64,000 nucleotides of DNA from Azotosporobacter soli (lineage in GTDB: Bacteria; Bacillota; Negativicutes; SG130). Shown here one piece after another: positions 32,399 to 41,148 of this stretch. The position numbers and the translations under genes were made by a program. The notes beneath the pieces were generated by a model that saw nothing but the letters and a program-made list of their open reading frames with translations, did not search any database and was not told the origin of the DNA. Numbering within the stretch: the first letter of the stretch is position 1; every line of letters begins with the position of its first letter. The DNA is taken from positions 1 to 64,000 of the forward strand of contig NZ_JAUAOA010000009.1 in NCBI RefSeq assembly GCF_030542965.1. The letters are read 5' to 3'.

Positions 32399-33007
32399 TT
32401 GGTGTTCTCCCCCCGAACATTGTTATCCTCCCTCATAATTGCCCTAGTCCTGTTTCTCTTTTCTCCTTATTCGCAGGCCGCTGCCGACACCGGTAGCGCA
32501 AACGGGCCGCTTCCCAGTGATCGAACTTTGATTCTGATCAAGAAGTCAACACAGACACTGTCGATCATTCAAGGCGGCAAACCGATTCACAGCTATCGTT
32601 GCGCTTTCGGCGTAAACCCAAACGGCGATAAAGAGCAGCTTGGCGACAACAAAACTCCTGAAGGCCATTTTTACGTGACCGACAAATCGACACTGGATAA
32701 CCACCCTTATCTAGGAAAAAAGTGGCTCGGCATCAGTTACCCCGATGTCGCCCATGCTGAAACAGGCTTAAAACAAGCTTTGATCGACATGTATCAGTAT
32801 CAATCCATCCTGCGCGCCAACGAGCGGGGCTCAATGCCACCCCAGAACACTGCCCTCGGCGGTTGGATCGGCATTCACGGCGGTCGTGATGAGCTTACCA
32901 AGACCGGCGTCAATTGGACGGAGGGTTGTATTGCACTCTTAGAGAAAGATTTGGATGAATTATATTCTCTGATCGATACCGGTACCGAAATCATCATTAC
33001 GCGATAA
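32399..33007 (+). CDS. L,D-transpeptidase (YkuD domain), exported
   Basis: A 202-residue protein with a signal peptide (hydrophobic core about residues 8-28, Ala-rich cleavage region YSQAAADT) and a YkuD catalytic domain. It has GIHGG with the catalytic His and NWTEGCIAL with the catalytic Cys near residue 175. It forms 3-3 peptidoglycan cross-links or anchors proteins to the wall. Its start is probably TTG 32399 (9 bases after AAAGGCGG); an earlier in-frame TTG at 32390 abuts the SD. It converges on a second L,D-transpeptidase. Confidence 0.88.
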   Translation: MVFSPRTLLSSLIIALVLFLFSPYSQAAADTGSANGPLPSDRTLILIKKSTQTLSIIQGGKPIHSYRCAFGVNPNGDKEQLGDNKTPEGHFYVTDKSTLDNHPYLGKKWLGISYPDVAHAETGLKQALIDMYQYQSILRANERGSMPPQNTALGGWIGIHGGRDELTKTGVNWTEGCIALLEKDLDELYSLIDTGTEIIITR

Positions 33008-33038
33008 AAAAACAGGCGATTGCGCCTGTTTTTTTATC
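33003..33038. terminator. Bidirectional terminator between L,D-transpeptidase genes
   Basis: A perfect 16-bp stem (33003-33018 and 33023-33038) with A7/T7 runs, suited to both directions. Confidence 0.9.
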
Positions 33039-33041
33039 GTC

Positions 33042-33689
33042 TCATTTTCGCGTCGCAACTTTGGTCACGTAAATGGACTGAAACTCGACTTTCGCCGGCA
33101 GCTTTACATCTTTAAGCATTGCATAACGTTCAGCATATGCTTGAAACATTTCCACTAATTTTCCTTGCGACGTTGTATTTTTCTCATATACATCCGGCAA
33201 GACCTTTAAGTATAAACCATCCGTCCTCTCTTCAAGCAACATAGTACGATATTCGACCGTCACCGGCGTCCCAACGCTGACAATTTCAAATAACTCTTGC
33301 GCATCCGCATCATACATGCGGATGCAGCCACCGGATACCGGATAGTCTAAGCTCCATGGTTTATTGGTTCCGTGAATGCCATAGGAAGGTTTAAATTCCA
33401 TCCAACGCGAACCCAACGGATTGTCGCTGCCGGGCGGCACCGGAGTTTTATCGGCAAAACCGGAACCTGGATACCATACCGGGTTTCTCTCTTTGAAAAA
33501 AACGTGGTACGCGCCTATAGGCGTCTGCTCATACGGAGTGCCCACCGCAATGGTGTAACGTTTTACCGGCTGGCCATTCGACAGCAAATAAAGAGCGTAT
33601 TCAGGCACATTGATACTTAACGAAACTTCTGCAAAAGCTACTGAAGTGAAAGCCAGCAACGCCAAAATCAGAGGCAATAGCGTACGCAT
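33042..33689 (-). CDS. L,D-transpeptidase (YkuD domain), exported
   Basis: A 215-residue secreted enzyme. Signal peptide about residues 1-20 (LPLILALLAFTSVAFA), then a YkuD domain with GIHGTNKPWSL (catalytic His) and PVSGGCIRMYDADAQEL (catalytic Cys near 134). The family marker PNPLG-like DNPLGSRWM is present. About 60 extra C-terminal residues follow the catalytic domain. ATG 33689 is preferred over 33698 (SD AGAGAG). It differs clearly in sequence from the convergent neighbour, so the pair is not a recent duplication. Confidence 0.88.
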   Translation of the reverse strand: MRTLLPLILALLAFTSVAFAEVSLSINVPEYALYLLSNGQPVKRYTIAVGTPYEQTPIGAYHVFFKERNPVWYPGSGFADKTPVPPGSDNPLGSRWMEFKPSYGIHGTNKPWSLDYPVSGGCIRMYDADAQELFEIVSVGTPVTVEYRTMLLEERTDGLYLKVLPDVYEKNTTSQGKLVEMFQAYAERYAMLKDVKLPAKVEFQSIYVTKVATRK

Positions 33690-33856
33690 GGTAATCATCT
33701 CTCTTTCTTACCGCTTATGCATCAAACCTTGTCATTATTTTACCATTTCCACCCACTTTTTTCTACTCTCAAACATGAATACATGGAGTCGACAAAAGGA
33801 TTATGTCTTACGTTAGCGAAATCATCAGTAAAATAGAGTAATCGGAGGCGAGTAAA

Positions 33857-34639
33857 ATGAACTGTCTTGGGCGTGTCACCCTCTGCATTGCCATAACCGT
33901 ATCACTCTCATGCTTATTCTTATTCTCATCCGCTTACGCGAATCACCGAAGTGATAACGGTTTGGCAGGCAACATCAAATTTGTCCGCGAAGAACTCCCC
34001 TCTCCCGCTCCAGCATTACCAAGCATGACCAGAGAAACCGTTTACGGCGTCAGCGGTCAAATCCTTCGCATTTCTTCTTTTGTCGCCAATACTTCCTACA
34101 GTGATAAATCTTATTCCTATGACGAAGCCGGCCGTCTAATCCTGGTAAGTCGACAGTCCGGCAACCGGTGGATCCCGGAAACCGCCTACCAATATTCCGC
34201 CGACCAACTGCTTCTCACCCTATGCTACGGCCCGGACGGAAAACTGTTGGAAACGAAGAGAGCGCCAGCGAGCGATCGCCAGACCGCCCCTGTCTGCAAG
34301 ATTGAACGCAAAGGAGATATCGTCTACCACTACCGCACCGATGGCAATTCCTCGCAGCCTAGTTTAAGCTCTAGTTATGAATATGCAGCCGATAATACCT
34401 TGTTTCGTAAAACACTCTACCACCCTAACGGCGTTATCGCGGCAGCTATCATTTTTGATCGACAGCAAAACCCGATCACCCTTTACCAGTATGACACACA
34501 AGGAAACCTGCTCACACTTGAACAAATACATTATCGAGTCGATGAAAAAGGCAACTGGCTAGAAAAAACCACGCATCGTTTCCAAAATGGTCAATGGCAG
34601 GATCCCATCGCTGTAAAGCGAACGCTCTCATACTACTAA
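33857..34639 (+). CDS. Secreted RHS/YD-repeat-like protein of unknown function
   Basis: A 260-residue exported protein: signal peptide with core SLSCLFLFSSAYA (residues about 14-28), then a chain of imperfect repeats with the Y-D/E-x-x-G-x-L pattern of RHS/YD proteins (YSYDEAGRLI, YQYSADQLLL, YGPDGKLLE, YEYAADNTLF, YQYDTQGNLL, VDEKGNWLEK). It is far too short to be an RHS toxin; similar small proteins are likely beta-sheet surface proteins. GGAGG lies 9 bases before the ATG. It is monocistronic, with a strong terminator at 34642-34675. Confidence 0.75.
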   Translation: MNCLGRVTLCIAITVSLSCLFLFSSAYANHRSDNGLAGNIKFVREELPSPAPALPSMTRETVYGVSGQILRISSFVANTSYSDKSYSYDEAGRLILVSRQSGNRWIPETAYQYSADQLLLTLCYGPDGKLLETKRAPASDRQTAPVCKIERKGDIVYHYRTDGNSSQPSLSSSYEYAADNTLFRKTLYHPNGVIAAAIIFDRQQNPITLYQYDTQGNLLTLEQIHYRVDEKGNWLEKTTHRFQNGQWQDPIAVKRTLSYY

Positions 34640-34641
34640 TC

Positions 34642-34675
34642 AAGAGGCTGTCTCAAATTATTGAGACAGCCTCTT
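34642..34675. terminator. Bidirectional terminator
   Basis: A perfect 15-bp stem (34642-34656 and 34661-34675) with a 4-base loop between convergent genes, followed by TTTCCTTT on the plus strand. Confidence 0.85.
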
Positions 34676-34679
34676 TCCT

Positions 34680-35456
34680 TTACCCGATGCGCAGGCAGCG
34701 CATCGACATCGACGCATTTTGAAATCCTTCATGAAAAAATGTCACTTTGTCATCGCTTTCAGCAAGAGCCACCGCATATAAGAGCGGTAGATAATGCTCA
34801 TCGGTCGGTACTGCCAGCCTAGCCTGCGGCAAATCGCGTTCATATTCGATCAAACGAACATATTCTCCGCTTGTCAGACACTCTTTTACCGCCGCGTCAA
34901 ACTCTTTTGCCCACTCATATGGCGCTGCATCCAAATTATAAAAATCCGCCATCCGCAAATTATGCACGATATTGCCACTGCCGATAACTAATATTCCCTG
35001 CTCGCGCAGCGGGGCCAAGCCTTTCGCAAACGCATAGTGCTGCGCTGCAGTAAGTCCATAGTCTAGACTCAGCTCCATTACAGGTATATTTGCCGCCGGA
35101 TACATATGACGCAACACTGCATACGCAGCATGATCCAAACCACGTGTCAGATGAGGCAGAATCGATTTTTCGGCCAACCACTCCGCTCCTTGCGGCAAAT
35201 GTGAAAATGCGCCAGGACAGGGATATGTTACTCGATATAATTCTTCCGGAAAACCAGTAAAATCATAAATAAGTTGCGGGCTTTCGGAAGCCGTCAACCA
35301 AGTTCCTTTCGTTTGCCAATGCGCCGATACGACAAGAATGCCGGAGGGGCGAGGCAAATCCCTCGCCACGCGCACCAGGCTTTGCGTATAAGAATTGTCT
35401 GCTACCATGTTCATAGGCGATCCGTGTCCGACAAACAAAACTGGCATTCTTTCCAT
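34680..35456 (-). CDS. Extradiol ring-cleavage dioxygenase family (YgiD / 4,5-DOPA dioxygenase-like)
   Basis: A 258-residue class III (LigB-fold) dioxygenase-like protein. Predicted metal ligands are in FVGHGSPMN (residues 8-16), VSAHWQTKG, LDHAAYAVLRHMYP and GSGNIVHNL. E. coli YgiD cleaves L-DOPA in vitro, yet its in-vivo substrate is unknown, and oxygen-dependent cleavage is odd for an anaerobe, so a different role is possible. GGAGGG lies 8 bases before ATG. It is followed upstream by a DUF456 gene only 16 bases away, so the two are probably co-transcribed. Confidence 0.85.
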   Translation of the reverse strand: MERMPVLFVGHGSPMNMVADNSYTQSLVRVARDLPRPSGILVVSAHWQTKGTWLTASESPQLIYDFTGFPEELYRVTYPCPGAFSHLPQGAEWLAEKSILPHLTRGLDHAAYAVLRHMYPAANIPVMELSLDYGLTAAQHYAFAKGLAPLREQGILVIGSGNIVHNLRMADFYNLDAAPYEWAKEFDAAVKECLTSGEYVRLIEYERDLPQARLAVPTDEHYLPLLYAVALAESDDKVTFFHEGFQNASMSMRCLRIG

Positions 35457-35472
35457 CTAAAACACCCTCCTT

Positions 35473-35973
35473 TTATGAAACAAATAAGTAGTAAGCTACA
35501 ACACCGACCATCGCAACTGCCGCCAGTAATTTGGCTAAGACGCCAATAAACTGCCCCTTCGCCACCCCTAGCGCCACTTCCTGCGCACGTGTCCAATCCT
35601 GATTTTTGCTGTACTCCGCAACAGCAGCGGCAGCGTATGCGCCGAGTACCGCCCCGGCAACCGATCCGATAAGCGGTAACATTCCGGTTCCCCATATGCC
35701 CCCGATAAATGCGCCGAGCATCGCTGCCGGTATCGTCCGTTTTGCAGCCTTATGGCGTTTCGCTCCAATGAGACCAGCAAGAAATTCAAGCAACTCGCCC
35801 ACAACAAAAAGCACAGCAATAATGACCAAGGCCGAATATTCTAAATGGCTGAAGCCATCATACCAACCATATCCGAGCGCAACCAGTAAAATCAGCCAAT
35901 TTCCGGCAAAACCGATTGCCGTAAGAAAAATGCCGCCTATCAGTACGAGCATCAACAGCAACTTCAAAACCAT
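35473..35973 (-). CDS. DUF456 family membrane protein
   Basis: A 166-residue hydrophobic protein with four or five membrane segments and Gly-rich motifs (AAMLGAFIGGIWGTGMLPLIG and GAVLGAYAAAAVAEY, each a Gly-zipper-like stretch). Between them lies a basic loop, GAKRHKAAKRT. The function of DUF456 is unknown. ATG 35973 lies 11 bases after GGAG; the GTG at 35985 overlaps that SD. Confidence 0.82.
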   Translation of the reverse strand: MVLKLLLMLVLIGGIFLTAIGFAGNWLILLVALGYGWYDGFSHLEYSALVIIAVLFVVGELLEFLAGLIGAKRHKAAKRTIPAAMLGAFIGGIWGTGMLPLIGSVAGAVLGAYAAAAVAEYSKNQDWTRAQEVALGVAKGQFIGVLAKLLAAVAMVGVVAYYLFVS

Positions 35974-36141
35974 AAACCCAATCACTCCAGCCTATATACT
36001 TTTCTAGTTGTCTTCGCCTCCTTGCGCCGCAAATCCTCTTTGCATCCTCTTGTCAATTTGTCAGAATTGTTCGTGTCATTTCGCCGAACTCGTGTTACAC
36101 TAGGATTAAGAAGATCCTTACTGACGGGAGGGGTGTATGTT

Positions 36142-36576
36142 ATGTTCAAACGAATTCTCATCCCCATCGACGGTTCAGAAGCTGCTTGGCACGCGTTGGC
36201 TCAAGCTCGCGCCTTAGGCGAAAAATTTGACAGCGCCATCACAATCATCCATGTCATTGAACCTCACTACGCATTGCCGGCAGTAGCCATTAGCGGCGAG
36301 GCTCCGTTCATCACGGTCAGCATTGAAGAAATTGAAACCACCGGTTACAAACTGATCGAAATGGCCCGCCAGCGCATGCACGGCTACGAACCCTTGGAAA
36401 CCACTCTTGAATTCGGTCACCCGGCACAGCGGATTATCGATCTGGCTAAAGAAGAGGGATACGACCTGATCGTCATGGGTTCACGCGGCTTAAGTTCAAT
36501 CGCCGGTTTTTTCCAAGGCAGTACGAGCGCTACCGTCGCGCATTACTCGACGATTCCGGTCATGCTGGTGAAATAG
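36142..36576 (+). CDS. Universal stress protein (UspA family, ATP-binding type)
   Basis: A 144-residue single-domain Usp. The fold marker FKRILIPIDGSEAAWHAL opens the protein. The ATP-binding signature G-2x-G-9x-G-(S/T) is present as GSRGLSSIAGFFQGSTS near residues 114-130, so it should bind ATP. ATG 36142 lies 8 bases after GGGAGGGG; the frame open to 36022 is not supported. It is divergent from DUF456. Confidence 0.9.
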   Translation: MFKRILIPIDGSEAAWHALAQARALGEKFDSAITIIHVIEPHYALPAVAISGEAPFITVSIEEIETTGYKLIEMARQRMHGYEPLETTLEFGHPAQRIIDLAKEEGYDLIVMGSRGLSSIAGFFQGSTSATVAHYSTIPVMLVK

Positions 36577-36590
36577 TGTTTCAATAAACA

Positions 36591-36634
36591 AAGACGCAAG
36601 TTGATGCACATTTACGTGCCGCAACTTGCGTCTT
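36591..36634. terminator. Terminator of the purine operon and usp
   Basis: A 13-bp perfect outer stem (36591-36603 and 36622-36634) with an inner GCAC/GTGC helix between the convergent usp and purD genes. Confidence 0.75.
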
Positions 36635-36637
36635 ATT

Positions 36638-37915
36638 TCATTGTTGTAAGCGATTCAATGCCTTGCGGCCGATATCGCGTCTAAAATGCATGCCGGCAAA
36701 AGAGACTTCAATAACCGCCTGATAAGCTTTACGGATCGCCGCTTGGATATCCTGAGCCACTGCTGTAACGCCAAGAACTCGTCCACCATCCGTCATCAGT
36801 TGGCCGTCTTGCTGTCTTGTGCCTGAATGAAAGACAATGCCTTCTTTCTGTTTAGCGCCTTCAATACCGCTGATGATCATCCCGCTTTCATAAGGACCCG
36901 GATAACCCCAAGAGGCCATGACAACACACACAGCCGCACCGTCTTTCCAGGCGACATCGACCTCGCTCAACTTGCCCTGGCTGCAAGCAAGCAAAATTTC
37001 GGCTAAATCGCCATCCAACAATGGCAATACAACTTGCGTCTCCGGATCGCCAAATCTGGCATTAAATTCAATGACCTTCGGTCCTTCCTCTGTCAGGATC
37101 AGACCGGCATACAGACATCCCTTATATGGGCAACCTTCTTGAGCCATTGCGCGAACCACCGGGAGCAATACTTCTTGTTTCACCTGCTCCGCCAATTCAG
37201 GCGTCAATACCGGCGCCGGGGCATACGCGCCCATCCCACCCGTATTGGGACCCTGATCATCGTCGAAAATCCGTTTATGGTCCTGCGCCGCTACCATCGG
37301 CACAACCGTCTCGCCATCGACAAATGCCAGCAACGAGACTTCCTCACCAACCAAGCATTCCTCAATAACTACACGTTCACCCGCTAAGCCAAAAGAGTGA
37401 CCCGTCAGCATTTCATCAACCGCTTGACAGGCGACTTCCGTCGTCGCTGCCACAACAACGCCTTTTCCCGCAGCCAAACCGTCCGCCTTGACAACAATCG
37501 GCGCACCTTGCTTGCGAATATAGGACTTAGCTGCTTCGGCATCTTGAAACGATGCATAAGCGGCTGTCGGTATGCCATATTTTATCATGATTGTTTTCGC
37601 AAAATCTTTTGAGCTTTCCAAGCGTGCCGCCGCCTGATTCGGACCAAAGACTGCAATTTTCGCCTTGTTGAATGCGTCAACGATGCCGTTGGCCAACGGC
37701 GCTTCCGGACCAACTACGACAAGATCGATCGCATGTTCTTGAGCCAAACGGACCATCGCAGCATTATCGCCGGGATTTCCTTCTAAACAGATTGCCAAAT
37801 CCTGCATGCCCGGGTTTCCCGGTACGCAATATATTTTCTCCACCTTAGGACTCTGCGCCAATTTCCAAAGCAGCGCATGTTCTCGCCCGCCGCCGCCGAT
37901 AATCATGATACGCAC
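36638..37915 (-). CDS. purD: Phosphoribosylamine-glycine ligase (GAR synthetase)
   Basis: A 425-residue ATP-grasp ligase, step 2 of purine synthesis. It has the N-terminal loop IIGGGGREHALLWKL, the ATP-grasp core with VVKADGLAAGKGVVVA (near residue 147) and HKRIFDDDQGPNTGGMGAY (near 215), and the metal site EFNARFGDPETQ (near 285). The start is GTG 37915 with GGAGG 8 bases upstream. It is the last gene of pbuG-purECFMNHD. Confidence 0.97.
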   Translation of the reverse strand: MRIMIIGGGGREHALLWKLAQSPKVEKIYCVPGNPGMQDLAICLEGNPGDNAAMVRLAQEHAIDLVVVGPEAPLANGIVDAFNKAKIAVFGPNQAAARLESSKDFAKTIMIKYGIPTAAYASFQDAEAAKSYIRKQGAPIVVKADGLAAGKGVVVAATTEVACQAVDEMLTGHSFGLAGERVVIEECLVGEEVSLLAFVDGETVVPMVAAQDHKRIFDDDQGPNTGGMGAYAPAPVLTPELAEQVKQEVLLPVVRAMAQEGCPYKGCLYAGLILTEEGPKVIEFNARFGDPETQVVLPLLDGDLAEILLACSQGKLSEVDVAWKDGAAVCVVMASWGYPGPYESGMIISGIEGAKQKEGIVFHSGTRQQDGQLMTDGGRVLGVTAVAQDIQAAIRKAYQAVIEVSFAGMHFRRDIGRKALNRLQQ

Positions 37916-37933
37916 GCAAGAAACCTCCTTATT

Positions 37934-39475
37934 TTAATGTTTAAAATGCCTCATTCCGGTAAAAACCATCGCAATGCCGTGTTCATCGGCTGCTTGGATC
38001 GATTCGTCATCACGCATCGAGCCGCCCGGTTGGATGATCGCTTTGATTCCAGCAGCAGCTGCTGCATCAATGCTGTCACGAAACGGAAAAAACGCATCCG
38101 AAGCCAAGACCGCTCCAGAAGCTTTTGCTCCCGCCTGCGCCAACGCAATGCCAGCCGATCCAACCCGGTTCATTTGACCGGCGCCAACGCCAAGTGTCGC
38201 ACCATCTTTCGCTACAACGATCGCATTCGATTTCACATGTTTTACCACATTCCAAGCCAGCATCAATTCCGCCCATTCACGTTCAGACGGTTCTCGCTTA
38301 CTAACAACGCGCATCGCTTCACGCGGCGCAGTCTGCAAGTCACGTTCCTGCAGCAAAACGCCGCCGGATACGCTTTTGAGTTCCTGATCCGTTCGATCCG
38401 TATCGCTGAAATCAGCCGCCAACAAACGTACATTTGCTTTTTTCATTAAGACTTCCAATGCTTCCACTTCAAACCCCGGCGCAATGACGGCTTCCACAAA
38501 AAGACCGCTCATTTTTTCCGCTGCCGCTTTGTCGACAACACGGTTTAATCCGATAATGCCCCCATACGCCGAAACAGGATCCGCATCGAGCGCCAACTGG
38601 TAAGCGTCGGCAATCGTATCGGCTTGCGCCGTTCCGCAAGGATTGGTATGTTTAATAATTGTGACTGCCGGAGCGGAAAAATCGCGTACGATTTGATAAG
38701 CAGCCTCGACATCAACAATATTATTGTAAGATAATTCTTTGCCATGCAGTTGCTTCGCTCCAGCCACGCCCCAGACAGGAGCAAGGCGATTACGATAAAA
38801 AGCCGCCGCCTGATGCGGATTTTCTCCATAACGTAAGCTTTGCACCTTTTCATATACAACATGCAAAGTGTCGGGCAACTCGGTCTCACCCGCTGCCGCA
38901 CGCAAGTATCGGCTGATGCATGCATCATATTCAGCCGTATGGCTGTAAGCCTCTCTGGCCAGCATCATGCGAAACGACGCTTCCGATTCACCTTTATTCG
39001 CCAATTGTTCAAGCAAAGCGGCATATCTTTCGGGATTGACGACAACCGTCACATCGCGGAAGTTTTTTGCTGCGGCGCGGATCATTGCCGGACCGCCAAT
39101 ATCAATGTTCTCGACCGCTTCTTCAAGACTGACGCCTGGTTTAGCAATCGTCTGGCGAAAGGGGTACAAGTTTACCACGACAAGATCAATGCCGCGAATG
39201 CCGTGTTCTTCCAACGCAGCAATATGATCCGGATTGTCGCGCACTGCCAAAATTCCGCCATGAATATACGGATTCAGCGTTTTTACGCGACCATCTAATA
39301 TTTCAGGGAATCCAGTGACCTCTGTAACATATATCGCGGGAATTCCCGCTGCCGCAAGTGCCTTATAAGTCCCGCCGGTAGAAATGATTTCTATGCCAAG
39401 CGCATGTAGTTTTGTCGCAAACTCAACAATACCTGTTTTGTCCGATACACTGATCAACGCACGTTTCATCTTCAT
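37934..39475 (-). CDS. purH: Bifunctional AICAR formyltransferase / IMP cyclohydrolase
   Basis: A 513-residue enzyme for the last two steps to IMP. The N-terminal MGS-like cyclohydrolase domain (about 1-195) has SVSDKTGIVEFA and STGGTYKAL. The C-terminal transformylase domain has QSLRYGENPHQAAAFY, IIKHTNPCGTAQ (catalytic Lys-His) and SDAFFPFRDSID. It recycles AICAR released by HisF. It overlaps purN by 4 bases. Confidence 0.97.
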   Translation of the reverse strand: MKMKRALISVSDKTGIVEFATKLHALGIEIISTGGTYKALAAAGIPAIYVTEVTGFPEILDGRVKTLNPYIHGGILAVRDNPDHIAALEEHGIRGIDLVVVNLYPFRQTIAKPGVSLEEAVENIDIGGPAMIRAAAKNFRDVTVVVNPERYAALLEQLANKGESEASFRMMLAREAYSHTAEYDACISRYLRAAAGETELPDTLHVVYEKVQSLRYGENPHQAAAFYRNRLAPVWGVAGAKQLHGKELSYNNIVDVEAAYQIVRDFSAPAVTIIKHTNPCGTAQADTIADAYQLALDADPVSAYGGIIGLNRVVDKAAAEKMSGLFVEAVIAPGFEVEALEVLMKKANVRLLAADFSDTDRTDQELKSVSGGVLLQERDLQTAPREAMRVVSKREPSEREWAELMLAWNVVKHVKSNAIVVAKDGATLGVGAGQMNRVGSAGIALAQAGAKASGAVLASDAFFPFRDSIDAAAAAGIKAIIQPGGSMRDDESIQAADEHGIAMVFTGMRHFKH

Positions 39476-40107
39476 TGCTGTTTTTCGTTCCTTTCCTTTA
39501 CTACTTTTACTTTGCGACCTTCAAGCTTTAGACACCCTGACAAATATAACTGGATGGCTTGCGGATAAATGCGATGTTCCTCGACTAAAATACGCTGCGC
39601 CAAGGATTCTTCCGTATCTTCCTCTTCAATCGGAACAACAGCTTGCAATATAATCGGACCAGTATCCATGCCTTCATCGACAAAATGGACCGTGCACCCC
39701 GATACTTTCGCTCCATAATCAATGGCTTGAGCCTGCGCATGCAATCCAGGAAAAGCCGGCAAAAGAGCCGGATGGATATTCAAGATTCTGCTTCTGAATC
39801 CACTAATAAAATGCGAGCTTAAAATGCGCATAAAACCGGCCAATACAACCAAAGAGGCCTCGTGCTGCAGTAAGCACTGCGCCAAAGCATCCTCAAACGC
39901 ATCTCGCCCTTTATATTCACTGCGTGCAATGCAAACAGCAGGTATTCCAGCCGCACGAGCTTTTTCCAGCGCAGGCGCCTTCGGATTATCACTGATGACG
40001 ACCGCAAGCTTCGCATTTAATGTCCCGGCATTAATTGCCGCCATGATAGACTGCAAATTGCTGCCGCGGCCGGAAACCAAAATTCCGAGGCGAGCGTTAT
40101 TCGACAC
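39472..40107 (-). CDS. purN: Phosphoribosylglycinamide formyltransferase
   Basis: A 211-residue N10-formyl-THF-dependent transformylase, step 3 of purine synthesis. It has [16 protein letters not shown], the catalytic Asn/His region [14 protein letters not shown] and [13 protein letters not shown] (catalytic Asp). GTG 40107 is the best start (SD GGTGG 8 bases upstream); the frame opens at another GTG (40119). The first codons overlap the purM stop. Confidence 0.94.
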   Translation of the reverse strand: MSNNARLGILVSGRGSNLQSIMAAINAGTLNAKLAVVISDNPKAPALEKARAAGIPAVCIARSEYKGRDAFEDALAQCLLQHEASLVVLAGFMRILSSHFISGFRSRILNIHPALLPAFPGLHAQAQAIDYGAKVSGCTVHFVDEGMDTGPIILQAVVPIEEEDTEESLAQRILVEEHRIYPQAIQLYLSGCLKLEGRKVKVVKERNEKQQ

Positions 40108-41146
40108 CGAATTCGCCACCCTTCAAGCAAACCGCTCCACTGTCCGTCACCCGACCGATAAGATAGCATTCCTCGTCTTGCGCCGCAAGTGCGGCTTTGA
40201 TGCGCTGCGCCTCATCCGCTTTAGCAACCAGCATCATACCGATCCCCATATTGAAAGTCCGGTACATTTCATCCCAGGCAATATTACCCCACTCTTGCAA
40301 AAGATCGAATATCGGCTGACGCGGCCACGTCGTGATATCAACTTCGACGCCGCAGCCTTCCGGAAGAACACGCGGGATATTGTCGTAAAAACCGCCGCCG
40401 GTAACATGAACCATGCCCTTAATTTCAAACGCTTCGATAAGCGGCAAGCAAATTTTAGGATATAAGCGAGTCGGAGTCAAAAGTTCCTCACCCAGCGTTT
40501 TTCCCAGCTTAGGTACGACCTCATCCATTCCGATATGTTTATGCTCGAAACAAACCTTGCGCACCAACGAATAGCCGTTAGAATGCAAGCCGCTCGAAGG
40601 CAGGCCAAGAAGCACATCGCCAGGACAAATGGCAGCGCCGGTAATCAAGCGCTCCCGTTCGACAATACCAACAGCAAAACCGCCAATATCATATTCTCCT
40701 TTTTTGTAAAAACCGGCCATTTCAGCCGTCTCACCGCCAATCAGTGCACAGCCCGATTCTTTACAGGCCGCTGCGATTCCGCCGACAATATCCGCAACCT
40801 GTTCCGGCTGCAGTTTGCCAACCGCAAGATAGTCAAGAAAGAATAAAGGTTCCGCACCTTGAACCAGAATATCATTGACGCACATCGCCACCGCATCCTG
40901 ACCGATTGTATCGTGGCGCTTTGCCATAAACGCAATGCACAATTTCGTTCCTACGCCATCAGTACCGGAAACCAGTACCGGCTGGCGATATTTAGCCCAG
41001 TCAAGCGCAAACAGTCCTCCAAATCCGCCAAGATCGCCTAACACTTCTTTACGATATGTGGATTTTACATGTTTTTTTATCATTTCAACCGAGCGATTCC
41101 CCGCATCGATATCCACGCCTGCATCGCGATAGGTTAATGACGTCAT
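40097..41146 (-). CDS. purM: Phosphoribosylformylglycinamidine cyclo-ligase (AIR synthetase)
   Basis: A 349-residue PurM-fold ATP enzyme. Key segments are [13 protein letters not shown] at the start, [16 protein letters not shown] near 60, [22 protein letters not shown] and [15 protein letters not shown]. It lies 2 bases downstream of the purF stop, so the two are tightly coupled. Confidence 0.97.
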   Translation of the reverse strand: MTSLTYRDAGVDIDAGNRSVEMIKKHVKSTYRKEVLGDLGGFGGLFALDWAKYRQPVLVSGTDGVGTKLCIAFMAKRHDTIGQDAVAMCVNDILVQGAEPLFFLDYLAVGKLQPEQVADIVGGIAAACKESGCALIGGETAEMAGFYKKGEYDIGGFAVGIVERERLITGAAICPGDVLLGLPSSGLHSNGYSLVRKVCFEHKHIGMDEVVPKLGKTLGEELLTPTRLYPKICLPLIEAFEIKGMVHVTGGGFYDNIPRVLPEGCGVEVDITTWPRQPIFDLLQEWGNIAWDEMYRTFNMGIGMMLVAKADEAQRIKAALAAQDEECYLIGRVTDSGAVCLKGGEFGVE

Positions 41147-41148
41147 GA

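Noticed and set aside
33857-34639. RHS/polymorphic toxin
   Set aside because: It has a few YD-like repeats but no core-closing motif, toxin domain or immunity gene, and only 260 residues.
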